DNA from: RUG11237 sp050874665
GTDB taxonomy: Bacteria > Bacillota > Clostridia > Lachnospirales > Lachnospiraceae
Length of the DNA stretch: 31,425 bases
Assembly (NCBI GenBank): GCA_050874665.1
Contig: JBNMLC010000026.1
Span: forward strand, 1 to 31,425
Reading direction: 5' to 3'
Within the stretch, counting starts at the first letter, position 1; each line of letters opens with the position of its first letter. Below are positions 24,201 to 31,425 of this stretch, piece after piece. Made by a program: the position numbers and the translations under genes. Under the pieces are notes generated by a model. That model worked only from the letters and a program-made list of their open reading frames with translations, did not search any database and was not told the DNA's origin.

Positions 24201-24868
24201 GCTTTCTTAGAAAAGTATTTTCTAAGTTAGAAAGAAATCCAAGAGAGGTATTATTAGAAGGGTTTTTGACAGCCTTTGATGAATCCGATTATATCACATT
24301 AAGTGCACAGATAGAAAATATAAAAAATGAGATGGATACGTATGCCAGGCATTTAAAGCAGGAGGCAGTCCGAGTAACGAAAGAGATTTTTGGCTTTGAC
24401 CGGAACGGGGATTTGTTACAGGAATTAAAGGAGTATAAAAGCCTGAAACCTGAGATAGAACGTTTTGTTGCGTCTCAAAAGGTCAGTAAATTCTGGAGTA
24501 CCATAGAGCTTCTGAATACTCATGATGAAAATGAAATTGCACAAAAGATTAGTAAAAGTGTAATGGATTTGTATATTGAGGATTGGAAAGAGGAGGGCTT
24601 GGCACAATACGAAGAAGGCCTGAAACAATTGAAAATTGAGATGGAGCAGGCAAAAGAAAAGCAGATGGAAAATGTTCAAAAGTTAATTTTCACCAATAGT
24701 CATGGAGTCGAGGTGAAAAAGTATTTTCAGGCAGCTAAAACGGATGGAACAAGTAGATTTTTGCAAAACGAGATAGAAGATACTCTGGAGGATTATGCAG
24801 ATTCTCTGGAAACAAATGAGAAAATTGCAGTTATGCTGCAATTGATAGAAAAGTTATTAGAGGGGTGA
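21248..24868 (+). CDS. sspC: Large P-loop ATPase, SspC-like
   Basis: 1206 residues. The N-terminal P-loop domain has Walker A GPYGKGKS (63-70) and Walker B IILIFDEF with D258 and E259, followed by a sensor-like VILVAHKAM. The rest is long, mostly helical and charged, with coiled-coil-like stretches near the C-terminus (about 1130-1170). I do not recognise separate domains there. ATPases of this size and Walker A type occur as the central motor of Ssp and, more distantly, BREX systems. Its place between the DUF4007 gene and the desulfurase gene argues for SspC, which powers phosphorothioation. GAGAGGAAC precedes the ATG. It ends 7 bases before the next start. Confidence 0.72.
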   Translation: MCDFKEIVQINKKFQKSINMRLDYNRPEKIESYIPTRASVQVLKDYLSQFAGKSHVKSTILIGPYGKGKSHLLLVLLSLLSKRNQESSSPQVIQMLKQVILKLEEKDQEAGRYARSVVEKKQYYLPVLISGVQSDLQRALLLSLKEGLEREGLEDIAPTTYFEEAKKAILQWKSNYPDTYREFLNYLQNQNQTEDTFMKELNQYNEKALNFFKKIYPLLTAGSVFEPMVQMDEISLFRSVNEKLCKEYGYQGIILIFDEFSKFMEGYPKERFASAMEQLQNLCELANNSNKQKLHVILVAHKAMKEYKNSLPDQVVNAYLGVEGRLSEVYFTSSLKNSYELIQNVIIKNNKLFEEKIAKTEKFQEMQENAYKMAYFHSMFTEEEFQSIVAKGCFPLTPIAAYLLLKISEKAVQNERTVFTFLANEEPYSLLHFLEQNPHFQDNYVTAGQVYDYFSKLLKNDSSNMAMHNEWLKAEYALQGRKNVEEQIIIKTIALIRMVGKQDEIFAKDEVIRSGAGMSVKIYEKTIEQLKQEQVILFRNKSGSYAFKNNIGIDLEKEIDKVVKAKLQKINLCEELQKVSELEYEIPKRYNLTYTMTRYFRYQFMTEDSFMSLRNSEYLFDDEFADGKIIALLRQKDTSKQEILTHLQKLGDARIVLLYPEELFGQMELLKKVMAIRRLKQSEEFLEHNKALEQELNLYEEDLVFELNVWLEQYFMPLHGKCNVLYNSKIYDREEFSQRKTDSKFNQFLSEILEGYYNSTPRINNEMINKRALTAQMKKVRMKLAGQLLEKKDFWEYRKGTSPEATVFRAVFLKTGIIKLQGQKEEIRYEGEQGTVRVLKEMESFLHGAAGKRQNFSSLYRTLLGEKYGVRLGVIPLYLAYCISQFDEMPIIYLGEKEVVLEPQILENINTSPEQYFLYMEKDTVEKERYLSDLEHLFTISVTESRRNRLQEISDGIYQWFCSLPQCAKNYSVEAYPQKKRNGIRFLRKVFSKLERNPREVLLEGFLTAFDESDYITLSAQIENIKNEMDTYARHLKQEAVRVTKEIFGFDRNGDLLQELKEYKSLKPEIERFVASQKVSKFWSTIELLNTHDENEIAQKISKSVMDLYIEDWKEEGLAQYEEGLKQLKIEMEQAKEKQMENVQKLIFTNSHGVEVKKYFQAAKTDGTSRFLQNEIEDTLEDYADSLETNEKIAVMLQLIEKLLEG

Positions 24869-24875
24869 CATATAG

Positions 24876-26117
24876 ATGAAACCACAAGCTGGAAAGTATG
24901 AAATCAATCCATTATGGTTTGATTGGGAAGAACTGAAAGAAAAGCGGGACAAAATGATATACCTTGACAATGCAGCGACCACATACCATAAACCAGAGTG
25001 TGTCTGGCAGGCTATGGAAACAGCAAACAGATACTTATCAGTGAATGCAGGCAGAGGTTCCTATGAGTTGGCACAGATTGCTATGGAGGGAATGGACAAA
25101 CTGCGTATGGAGCTACTCAATTTAATCAATGGAAGAAATGAAGCAGAAGTAGTTTTTACCCCTTCTGCTACGGTTGCTTTCAATGAAATCATAGGCGGTC
25201 TGATGCTGGATTCACAGGATAGGGTATATGTATCACCATTTGAACACAATGCTGTAATGAGAACTCTGCATTTACATAAGAAGAAAGATGGATTTTCCAT
25301 AGAAATCATTCCAATAGATAAGGAAACTTTGGAGATTGATTTAGACAGATTGGAATATATGTTTCGAGAAAAGCCCCCTACACATGTTTTTGTAACAAAG
25401 GTAAGTAATGTTACCGGATATATCCTTCCTACAGAAGAGATTTTTTATATGGCGAAAAGCATTACCAATGGACAGGCATTGGTATTTATAGATGGAGCAC
25501 AGTCTTTTGGACTTGTAGAAACAGATTATCAGAAAACCCCTTATGATGCATTTGTCTTTGCGGGTCATAAAACCTTATATGGGCCATTTGGTGTGGCAGG
25601 TTTTATTAAGAATAGAAATTTGAAGCTGAAGCCTTTCTTAGCCGGAGGTACGGGAAGCAATTCTCTTGTACTGGATATGCCGGAAGGCATGAATGGACTG
25701 GAGCCTTCCAGCCCTAATATAATTGCAATGGCAGGTTTATATGCTGGCTTGCAGTTTATTAAAAAGGAGACAATCTTAGCAATTTATGAGCATGAAAAAC
25801 GTCTGACAGAAGAATTAGTGTGTGGACTCCGTGGGGTTACAAAATTAAAGTTATTTGTACCGCACAATCAGGAGGCTCATATCGGAATTGTATCCTTTGC
25901 CATGAAAGAATATCGTGCGGATGAGGTTGGACTGATACTTGATGAGGAATATAAAATAGCAGTCCGCACTGGATACCATTGCGCACCTTTGATTCATAAC
26001 TATTTAAAAGATGGTCAATACAGCGGTACGGTTCGTGTGGGAATTGGATATTTTAACAGTAAGCAAGACGTGGAACGTTTGGTGCAGGCTGTAAAAGAGA
26101 TTGCCTGGGAGGGGTAG
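24876..26117 (+). CDS. sspA: Cysteine desulfurase, SspA/DndA role (SufS-type class V aminotransferase fold)
   Basis: 413 residues of a PLP-dependent class V aminotransferase. Visible signatures: YLDNAATTYHKP (residues 29-40), PFEHN with H124 stacking on PLP, FIDGAQ with D206 and Q209, FAGHKTLYGPFG with the PLP-lysine K232, and VRTGYHCAP with catalytic C369 on the short type II (SufS/CsdA) loop. It takes sulfur from cysteine as a persulfide and would hand it to the SspD-like protein. About 27 residues precede the usual N-terminus; an in-frame ATG (M27) just before YLDNAATT is an alternative start. Its location inside the defence operon, only 7 bases after the ATPase gene, shows dedication to it rather than to housekeeping Fe-S assembly. 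Confidence 0.87.
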   Translation: MKPQAGKYEINPLWFDWEELKEKRDKMIYLDNAATTYHKPECVWQAMETANRYLSVNAGRGSYELAQIAMEGMDKLRMELLNLINGRNEAEVVFTPSATVAFNEIIGGLMLDSQDRVYVSPFEHNAVMRTLHLHKKKDGFSIEIIPIDKETLEIDLDRLEYMFREKPPTHVFVTKVSNVTGYILPTEEIFYMAKSITNGQALVFIDGAQSFGLVETDYQKTPYDAFVFAGHKTLYGPFGVAGFIKNRNLKLKPFLAGGTGSNSLVLDMPEGMNGLEPSSPNIIAMAGLYAGLQFIKKETILAIYEHEKRLTEELVCGLRGVTKLKLFVPHNQEAHIGIVSFAMKEYRADEVGLILDEEYKIAVRTGYHCAPLIHNYLKDGQYSGTVRVGIGYFNSKQDVERLVQAVKEIAWEG

Positions 26118-26118
26118 G

Positions 26119-28320
26119 ATGAGCTTTAGGGAGATTGAAATAAGAGAAGAATATCGGTCCTTGCAGGATGATATTGTAAGAGAATTTTATTGTCCCTTGT
26201 TAAAAAGTGCACAGAAATATCAAAGGGCAGTAGGTTTCTTTTCATCTTCTGCGTTGATAGAAATATCAAAAGGAATTACCGGATTAATTTTAAACGGGGG
26301 CACAATAGAATTAATTGCTTCGCCAAAACTTTCACAAGAGGATATCGAGGCGATTGAGAAGGGAATGGCACTGAGGGAAGAAGTAATAGAAAAAAGGATA
26401 AGTGAATGGATTGAGAAACCCCAGAATGAACAGGAAGAAAAAAGACTTAATTTATTAATTAATCTGATTGCACAGGAGAAATTGACAATTAAGATAGCCG
26501 TTTTAGAAAAAAATAATAAATATGGAATATATCATGAAAAAATGGGGCTGCTAACGGATGCAGAAGGAAATGTGGTTGCATTTTCAGGCTCAATGAATGA
26601 GAGTAATACAGCATTTGAACATAACTATGAATCTATTGATGTATATAAGTCGTGGAGTGGAGGCACAGATGCAAAGCGGGTATGGAATAAGCAACAGGCA
26701 TTCCAGAAAATGTGGAATAATCAACAACCATATATGGAAGTATTAGAATTTCCAGAAGCATCAAAAAGAAAATTATTTTGCTACCAAAAGAATGAAGAAA
26801 TTGATTATAGTTTAGACAAAGAATTAGAAGAGTCAGAAAAAAGTATAATTTCAATACAACAACAGTATCAAATTCCAGAGCCTCACATACCGGAGTGGGT
26901 GAAGCTTCGGGAGTATCAGCAAGACGCAATTGAGTCATGGAAAAGACAGGAGTTTAGAGGAGTTTTTGATATGGCTACAGGGACTGGAAAGACTTATACA
27001 GGATTGGCAGCCATTTGTCGATTGTATGATGAATTAAAAGGAAATATGGCAGTGGTAATTGTATGTCCGTTTCAGCATTTGGTAGAACAGTGGTTAGAAG
27101 ATTTAGAAGTATTTGGAATTCGTCCGATTGTGGCATACAGTTCCACGAAATATAAGGATTATTTTCAAAAACTGCGCAAAGAAATATTTGAATACAATTT
27201 GCAGAGTAGAAAATTTATTAGTCTGATTACCACATTAGATACATTTTCTACAGATAAGATACAACAGCAGCTTAAAAAAATAAAAAGGAATCTGTTGCTT
27301 GTAGTGGACGAGGCACATAATATTGGAGCAGGGAGTTATCGAAAACTGCTAGATGAAAAATACCAATACAGGCTTGCTTTATCAGCAACTTTTGAACGTC
27401 ATAATGACGTAGAGGGAACAGAGGAATTGTATCGTTTTTTTGGAGAAAAGTGTATAGAATATTCCCTGGAACAGGCAATTAAGGAAGGAATGCTTACAAA
27501 ATATAATTATTATCCTATTCTGGTATATTTATCGGAAGAGGAGTTAGAAGCGTATAATCGTATTAGTAAAGAAATTGCAAAAAATGTAACTTTAGATAGG
27601 CAAGGGAAGACAAAGCTTAACGAAACAGGAAAAAGACTTGCCATAAAAAGGGCAGGGATTGCGGCAGCAGCAGTAAATAAAATCCCCTTACTTGTAGAAA
27701 AAATACAGGACTATAAAAAGGATAATCATATTTTAATATATTGCGGAGCTTCTAAAATACATGAAAGTGGATTTGAAGAGGATACGCAAAATGATATTCG
27801 TCAAATAGACATGATTACGCGTAAGCTTGGTTTAGAAGTGGGAATGAAGGTTGCACAGTTTACTTCTAGAGAAAATGCAGTACAAAGAAATTTACTAAAA
27901 AAAGAGTTTGCAGAAGGAGATGAGTTGCAGGCGTTGGTGGCGATCAAGTGTCTGGATGAAGGGGTAAATATACCGGCAATTAAAACGGCGTTCATTTTGG
28001 CAAGCACAACGAATCCTAAGGAATACATTCAGCGAAGAGGACGTGTGTTAAGACGCAGTCCTGGAAAAGAAATTGCGAATATTTATGATTTTGTCACGTT
28101 GCCAAGAGATTTAGCATTAGTTCCATATCTTTCTCAAGAGGAAATAAAATATGATAAGTCGTTAGTCAGAAATGAATTAAATCGTGTTTTGGAGTTTCAA
28201 AAATTAGCAGAAAATTCTTATGATTCTACAGAAATGATATTTCAAATAAAGGATGCCTATAATTTGTACGAAGCAGAAGATGGGGGCAATGAAGGAGGAA
28301 CGGCAGATGGAGATAAATAA
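26119..28320 (+). CDS. PLD-type nuclease plus SF2 helicase, effector of the phosphorothioation system
   Basis: 733 residues from ATG 26119 (GGAGGGG just upstream, one base after the previous stop). Residues 1-200 look like a phospholipase-D-type nuclease domain: YQRAVGFFSSSAL, then YHEKMGLLTDAEGNVVAFSG with an HxK motif and SMNESNTAFEHNYES downstream. Residues 265-660 are a superfamily 2 helicase: REYQQDAIESW (Q-like motif), MATGTGKT (Walker A), VVDEAHNIG (DEAH), LALSATFERH (motif III), IKCLDEGVN (motif V) and QRRGRVLR (motif VI). In the described SspABCD-SspFGH systems a three-protein set damages DNA that lacks the sulfur mark. This protein probably plays the SspF-like part, but I am not certain which letter it corresponds to. 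Confidence 0.82.
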   Translation: MSFREIEIREEYRSLQDDIVREFYCPLLKSAQKYQRAVGFFSSSALIEISKGITGLILNGGTIELIASPKLSQEDIEAIEKGMALREEVIEKRISEWIEKPQNEQEEKRLNLLINLIAQEKLTIKIAVLEKNNKYGIYHEKMGLLTDAEGNVVAFSGSMNESNTAFEHNYESIDVYKSWSGGTDAKRVWNKQQAFQKMWNNQQPYMEVLEFPEASKRKLFCYQKNEEIDYSLDKELEESEKSIISIQQQYQIPEPHIPEWVKLREYQQDAIESWKRQEFRGVFDMATGTGKTYTGLAAICRLYDELKGNMAVVIVCPFQHLVEQWLEDLEVFGIRPIVAYSSTKYKDYFQKLRKEIFEYNLQSRKFISLITTLDTFSTDKIQQQLKKIKRNLLLVVDEAHNIGAGSYRKLLDEKYQYRLALSATFERHNDVEGTEELYRFFGEKCIEYSLEQAIKEGMLTKYNYYPILVYLSEEELEAYNRISKEIAKNVTLDRQGKTKLNETGKRLAIKRAGIAAAAVNKIPLLVEKIQDYKKDNHILIYCGASKIHESGFEEDTQNDIRQIDMITRKLGLEVGMKVAQFTSRENAVQRNLLKKEFAEGDELQALVAIKCLDEGVNIPAIKTAFILASTTNPKEYIQRRGRVLRRSPGKEIANIYDFVTLPRDLALVPYLSQEEIKYDKSLVRNELNRVLEFQKLAENSYDSTEMIFQIKDAYNLYEAEDGGNEGGTADGDK

Positions 28321-28477
28321 GAAAACACTGGAAATGATAGAATTTGAGGTTCTGAGAATGGAAAAAAAGAATTCCAGAACTCATGAAATCAGTGATGGAG
28401 ATATGATAAAAGAAATTTGTAAAAGTATAGAAAAAGAGGTTGAGCTAAGCAAAGGGGGCATAAGTAGTGATTATTAA
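28307..28477 (+). CDS. Small 56-residue protein between the helicase and the SMC-like ATPase
   Basis: The ATG at 28307 follows GGAGG at about ten bases and overlaps the helicase gene's end by 14 bases. The stop overlaps the next gene's start by 11 bases. Such double overlap means translational coupling in this operon. The peptide is charged and helical (KKTLEMIEFEVLRMEKKNSR, IKEICKSIEKEVELS). I do not recognise the family. By position it could be an adaptor that joins the helicase to the ATPase. Confidence 0.65.
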   Translation: MEINKKTLEMIEFEVLRMEKKNSRTHEISDGDMIKEICKSIEKEVELSKGGISSDY

Positions 28478-30491
28478 AAGTATTACCTTAAAGAATTTTA
28501 GACAATTTATAGACACTACGATTGAATTTGCTACAAATGCAGAGAAAAATATTACCGTTGTTATGGGCGATAACGGTACTGGAAAAACAACACTGGCTCA
28601 GGCATTCCAGTGGGCTCTTTATGGTGGAACAAGCTTTCAGATTCGAGAAGTTATCAATCGCGTTGTCAGGGAACAAATGACTATGGGACAGCCTAAAACA
28701 GTTAGTGTGTCTATAGAAATTTGCTATAATGAGCGAGAATATTCGATTAAACGTTCTGTTACATATAAAAAAGATGGGCAGTTGAAATTGCAGGAAGATG
28801 ACCATAAATTTACTATTTCTACAATAGACGAAAATGGGGAACTGCATTATTTTGATGAGGGAAAAAGAAATTATATGATAAAACAGTTTTTACCAAAAGA
28901 TTTGTCAAAGTTTTTCTTCTTTGACGGTGAACGTATTGAGGAAATGTCAAGAGAAATTCAAACTGGTAAAAGTGATGATTTTAAAGAAGCTGTATACAGT
29001 CTTGTTGGATTGCGTGCTACACAGAATGCTATGGGACATTTGAAAAGTGTTGGAAATAAGATGTCCGTTATAAAACATTATAAAAATGAAATAGAAAAAA
29101 ATAACAAATCTGCAATAAAAATGCAAGGATATAATGAAGAAATACAGAAGTTACTGAATGAAATTGAAGAAAAATCAAAGATGGCACAAGAGACAGAAAA
29201 AGATTTGTATATGTGTAAGGAGAAAATTAAACAATGTCAGGAAATTATTTTTTCAGAAACACCTAAAGTACAATTAAGAGAGCAATATGATAAGTTACAA
29301 AGAGAAATTGCAAATTTACGACAAAGGCGGGCGCAAGCGATAGGGAAGGACTTTTTGAAAGAATTTAGCAGAGGTTTTTATACCTTTTGTGCCAGAACAT
29401 TGGTGGAAGAAGCAGAAACTAAAATTAAAGAGGAGGGCGCAAAAGAAAAAAGTATTCCTGATTTGACACAGCGAATGATTTTATATTTACTCAAAGAAAG
29501 AAAAGCGTGCCTGTGTGGAGCACCATTGAGAGAGCATAGTCCGGAATATGAGAAACTTATGAGCTTATTAGATTATGCACAGCCAAAAACGATTGGAATG
29601 CAGATAAATGACTATCGGAGTAAGGAAGACAATATTAGAAAAGAAGATAATACTTTTATGGAAGATATGTCCCGAAAAATGAGAAATATTTTAAGTATAG
29701 AGGCTCAGATATCGGGTAAAGAGCAGGAAGCCAGCGACAAAATGGAACTTTTGGGAAATACCAGTAAGGGAGAACAGGCAAAAGAAAAGAAGAAAATGCT
29801 GGAAGCAGAAGAAAAAAAGTTACATGCAAGACTGGTATTCTTAGAGTCGGAAGTAAAAAATAAGGTACAGGAAAAAGAGCGTCAGGAAACCGAAAAAGGA
29901 AAATTGGTGATTACAAATGAAGACACTATCAAAAATGCAAATTATTTAGCGTATGCGGAAAAATTGTATGAAAAGCTTTACGATAATTATTCTAAGAATG
30001 AAAATAAATATAGAATTTTACTAGAAAACAGAATGAACGAAATTTTCAAGACTATTTATGACGGAAATATACGGATATCTATTGATTCAAAATATAGAAT
30101 CAATGTAAATATTCAAGAAGAGTTTGCATCGGATGATGAAGTGGAAAGGAATACAGCACAGGGTTATGCTCTGATTTTTGCATTTATTTCTGCAATTATT
30201 GATTTGGCAAAAGAAAAAATCAATCATAATGCGTTGGAAGAGATGGATATGATTGATACGGAAAAAGAAGGATATCCACTGGTAATGGATGCCCCACTTT
30301 CAGCATTTGATAAGACTAGAATTAAAAGTATCTGCACAGAAATTCCTAAAATTGCCGATCAGGTTATTATGTTTATCAAGGATACGGATGGCGATGTAGC
30401 AGAAGAATATATGAGCGACAAAATCGGAAAACGGTATATGGTAACGAAGGTAAATAATAGCAGCCTTCATTCAGAAGTGATTGGACGGTGA
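28467..30491 (+). CDS. DndD/SbcC-like SMC-type ATPase
   Basis: 674 residues, GTG start after AGGGGG. The N-terminus KSITLKNFRQF with Walker A GDNGTGKT (34-41) and the C-terminus with Walker B and D-loop YPLVMDAPLSAFD (D608) make up an ABC-type head. An ERNTAQGYALIFAF stretch is in the signature position. Between them lie two long coiled coils around a short Cys motif (ACLCG, 347-351), like the zinc hook of DndD and Rad50-type proteins. DndD-like ATPases occur in phosphorothioation loci. Coming after the helicase and not among the core genes, this one fits the effector set (SspG-like by position). It may load on or move along DNA to let the nuclease act. Confidence 0.82.
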   Translation: MIIKSITLKNFRQFIDTTIEFATNAEKNITVVMGDNGTGKTTLAQAFQWALYGGTSFQIREVINRVVREQMTMGQPKTVSVSIEICYNEREYSIKRSVTYKKDGQLKLQEDDHKFTISTIDENGELHYFDEGKRNYMIKQFLPKDLSKFFFFDGERIEEMSREIQTGKSDDFKEAVYSLVGLRATQNAMGHLKSVGNKMSVIKHYKNEIEKNNKSAIKMQGYNEEIQKLLNEIEEKSKMAQETEKDLYMCKEKIKQCQEIIFSETPKVQLREQYDKLQREIANLRQRRAQAIGKDFLKEFSRGFYTFCARTLVEEAETKIKEEGAKEKSIPDLTQRMILYLLKERKACLCGAPLREHSPEYEKLMSLLDYAQPKTIGMQINDYRSKEDNIRKEDNTFMEDMSRKMRNILSIEAQISGKEQEASDKMELLGNTSKGEQAKEKKKMLEAEEKKLHARLVFLESEVKNKVQEKERQETEKGKLVITNEDTIKNANYLAYAEKLYEKLYDNYSKNENKYRILLENRMNEIFKTIYDGNIRISIDSKYRINVNIQEEFASDDEVERNTAQGYALIFAFISAIIDLAKEKINHNALEEMDMIDTEKEGYPLVMDAPLSAFDKTRIKSICTEIPKIADQVIMFIKDTDGDVAEEYMSDKIGKRYMVTKVNNSSLHSEVIGR

Positions 30492-30495
30492 AAAA

Positions 30496-31002
30496 ATGTT
30501 TGATAATGAGTATGTATTTTATGGTAAGCATGCAGATATGGTAAAGAAAATGACAGCAAAATTAAGTGATGAAATCGGAAGCGGATTTTTTAACACAAAT
30601 TACGATATTTATCAAGTAGCGCCTTTTGTGGGCTGGATATATAAAAGAAGGGGAGTTGTAGATAAGAGTGGGGAAACTACAAAAATTTTCCCAGATAAAA
30701 TATCAAAAGGAAAAAGGGATCTGGTATTTAATTACCGCAATCTTATGGCGTTGCATTATGGAAATAGGAGTACGGAAGAAATGATGCATATTGCCTTTAG
30801 ATTAGATTATAATGACGAAGAACGAAAAGAATATGACGAGTTATATAATTCTTATGTTTTAGGCGGTGTAGAGGAAATGTACGAACAAATATTCGAGAAA
30901 AATGGTGCGGATAGTGTAGATGAATATATTCAGAATTTGTATGAATTTTTAGAAGAGTTGGATATGCGTTTGTATGGTGGTACTTCCCATAGTGCAGAAT
31001 AA
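30496..31002 (+). CDS. Small conserved-looking protein at the end of the defence operon (SspH-like by position)
   Basis: 168 residues from ATG 30496, which begins four bases after the DndD-like gene's stop codon; an in-frame TTG at 30481 overlaps that gene. The ribosome binding site is weak. The protein is mainly helical: KHADMVKKMTAKL, DIYQVAPFVGWIYKRRGVVD, FNYRNLMALHYGNRS, then a very acidic tail. I recognise no catalytic motif. The FVGWIYKRR and RNLM segments resemble small partner proteins found next to DndD-like ATPases, but this is from memory only. It completes a three-part effector set with the helicase and the ATPase. Confidence 0.62.
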   Translation: MFDNEYVFYGKHADMVKKMTAKLSDEIGSGFFNTNYDIYQVAPFVGWIYKRRGVVDKSGETTKIFPDKISKGKRDLVFNYRNLMALHYGNRSTEEMMHIAFRLDYNDEERKEYDELYNSYVLGGVEEMYEQIFEKNGADSVDEYIQNLYEFLEELDMRLYGGTSHSAE

Positions 31003-31063
31003 TCTTGAAACAACCAATTTAAAATAGGGAAAGTTGGAATCATAAATTTCTTATAGAAAAAGT

Positions 31064-31109
31064 GGCTGTCGCTTTAACGACTAAAAATCGTTGAGGCGAG
31101 GCCTCATTT
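31064..31109 (+). terminator. Hairpin after the defence operon, possible terminator
   Basis: CGCTTTAACGA (31070-31080) pairs with TCGTTGAGGCG (31088-31098) over 11 bases including two G-U pairs; an outer GGC/GCC pairing extends it, and ATTTT follows. It lies about 60 bases after the last defence gene. Confidence 0.55.
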
Positions 31110-31169
31110 TATGTCTGCACCCCCGTCTTAAAAGTAATGAGTTACCGGGCTTGAATAAGATAAAAACAG

Positions 31170-31204
31170 CGGGAAGCCAGTATTTGTGCGGCTTCCCGTT
31201 TTGT
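31170..31204 (+). terminator. Intrinsic terminator CGGGAAGCC / GGCTTCCCG
   Basis: A 9-bp perfect GC-rich stem (31170-31178 with 31190-31198) and an 11-base loop are followed by four T residues. The interval 31003-31283 holds no gene that I can support. Both hairpins lie between the defence operon and the IS left end. Confidence 0.75.
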
Positions 31205-31283
31205 GCGCGTGCAAAATGCCTGCAGTTTTTGAAGAAATGATAAGATGAATTTTACCACCCCAGATCCATTAACCAGTTATTAA

Positions 31284-31425
31284 GGGTAGTGTAAAATATT
31301 TTGTGTTTCTGGTAAAAAATGACTCCTTTTTGGTAAGAATACAGATATGACAATTCTTATCGAAAAGGAGTATTTTTTATGGCAGTTGCAAAGGAACAAA
31401 TTCGACAGATTATCTCTGAAAACAA
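31284..31425 (+). mobile_element. Left end of an IS256-type insertion sequence
   Basis: GGGTAGTGTAAAATATTTTG, starting at about 31284, looks like a terminal repeat of this IS family, as does its 95-base distance from a transposase start. The right end lies outside the window, so neither the repeat nor a target duplication can be confirmed. Confidence 0.5.
31379..31425 (+). CDS. IS256-family transposase, N-terminus only (runs off the window)
   Basis: ATG 31379 follows AAAAGGAG (31363-31370) and reads MAVAKEQIRQIISENN to the window edge, the typical first residues of Lachnospiraceae IS256/Mutator-type transposases. Only 15 full codons are visible. Confidence 0.65.
   Translation, partial: MAVAKEQIRQIISEN

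Noticed and set aside
21248..24868. Assignment of the giant ATPase to a BREX system
   Set aside because: No PglX methyltransferase, PglZ or Lon-like gene is nearby; DUF4007, PAPS-reductase-like and desulfurase genes point to phosphorothioation.

Overview
The window looks like a low-GC anaerobic Firmicute, most likely a gut Lachnospiraceae/Clostridia relative. The reasons are AT-rich codon use, AGGAGG-type ribosome binding sites with GTG/TTG starts, a double-glycine bacteriocin locus, a TetM-like protein fused to a YacP domain, and IS families common in that group. No tRNA, rRNA or CRISPR array was seen.

Layout. (1) 1-3769 is a decayed mobile island: an IS91-type transposase remnant, an apparently intact Shedu-type nuclease (DUF4263) defence gene, a wrecked MobP3/MobL relaxase, an AlbA_2-type ATP-binding regulator that lost its central ATPase, and a C-terminal fragment of a second such regulator. 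(2) 3783-7555 carries a nitroreductase and then an unusual regulator pair: an XRE helix-turn-helix fused to a PurM-like (AIR synthase) domain, and an AraC helix-turn-helix fused to a RelA/SpoT-type HD domain that lacks its catalytic residues. Next come a 19-bp inverted repeat and a c-di-GMP-I riboswitch with an overlapping terminator, leading a GyrI-like protein. (3) 7556-12360 is a bacteriocin locus: two Gly-Gly leader peptides, a small membrane protein, and a C39 peptidase/ABC exporter cut off by an IS630 remnant. A 5'-truncated alpha/beta hydrolase and a degraded second copy of the PurM/AraC pair follow. (4) 12369-17768 is more ordinary chromosome: a chemotaxis receptor, a ribosome-protection GTPase fused to a YacP/Rae1-like nuclease, and a polysaccharide deacetylase. 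(5) 17774-31002 is a defence operon with a divergent XRE regulator. It resembles the single-strand DNA phosphorothioation system SspABCD with an SspFGH-type effector set, in the order D-B-C-A-helicase-small ORF-DndD-like ATPase-small protein. (6) 31003-31425 holds probable terminators and the left end of an IS256-type element.

How the parts may work together. In region 5 the cysteine desulfurase, PAPS-reductase-like protein, DUF4007 protein and large ATPase would put sulfur into the DNA backbone. The helicase, SMC-like ATPase and small proteins would attack DNA lacking the mark. In region 2, two nucleotide-metabolism enzyme folds appear to have become ligand sensors for DNA-binding domains, beside a c-di-GMP switch and upstream of bacteriocin genes. 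The relic second copy shows that the two fusion genes travel as a unit. This pair is the best candidate here for an undescribed system; its sensing role is inference. All assignments come from reading the sequence and remembered family motifs, with no database search.
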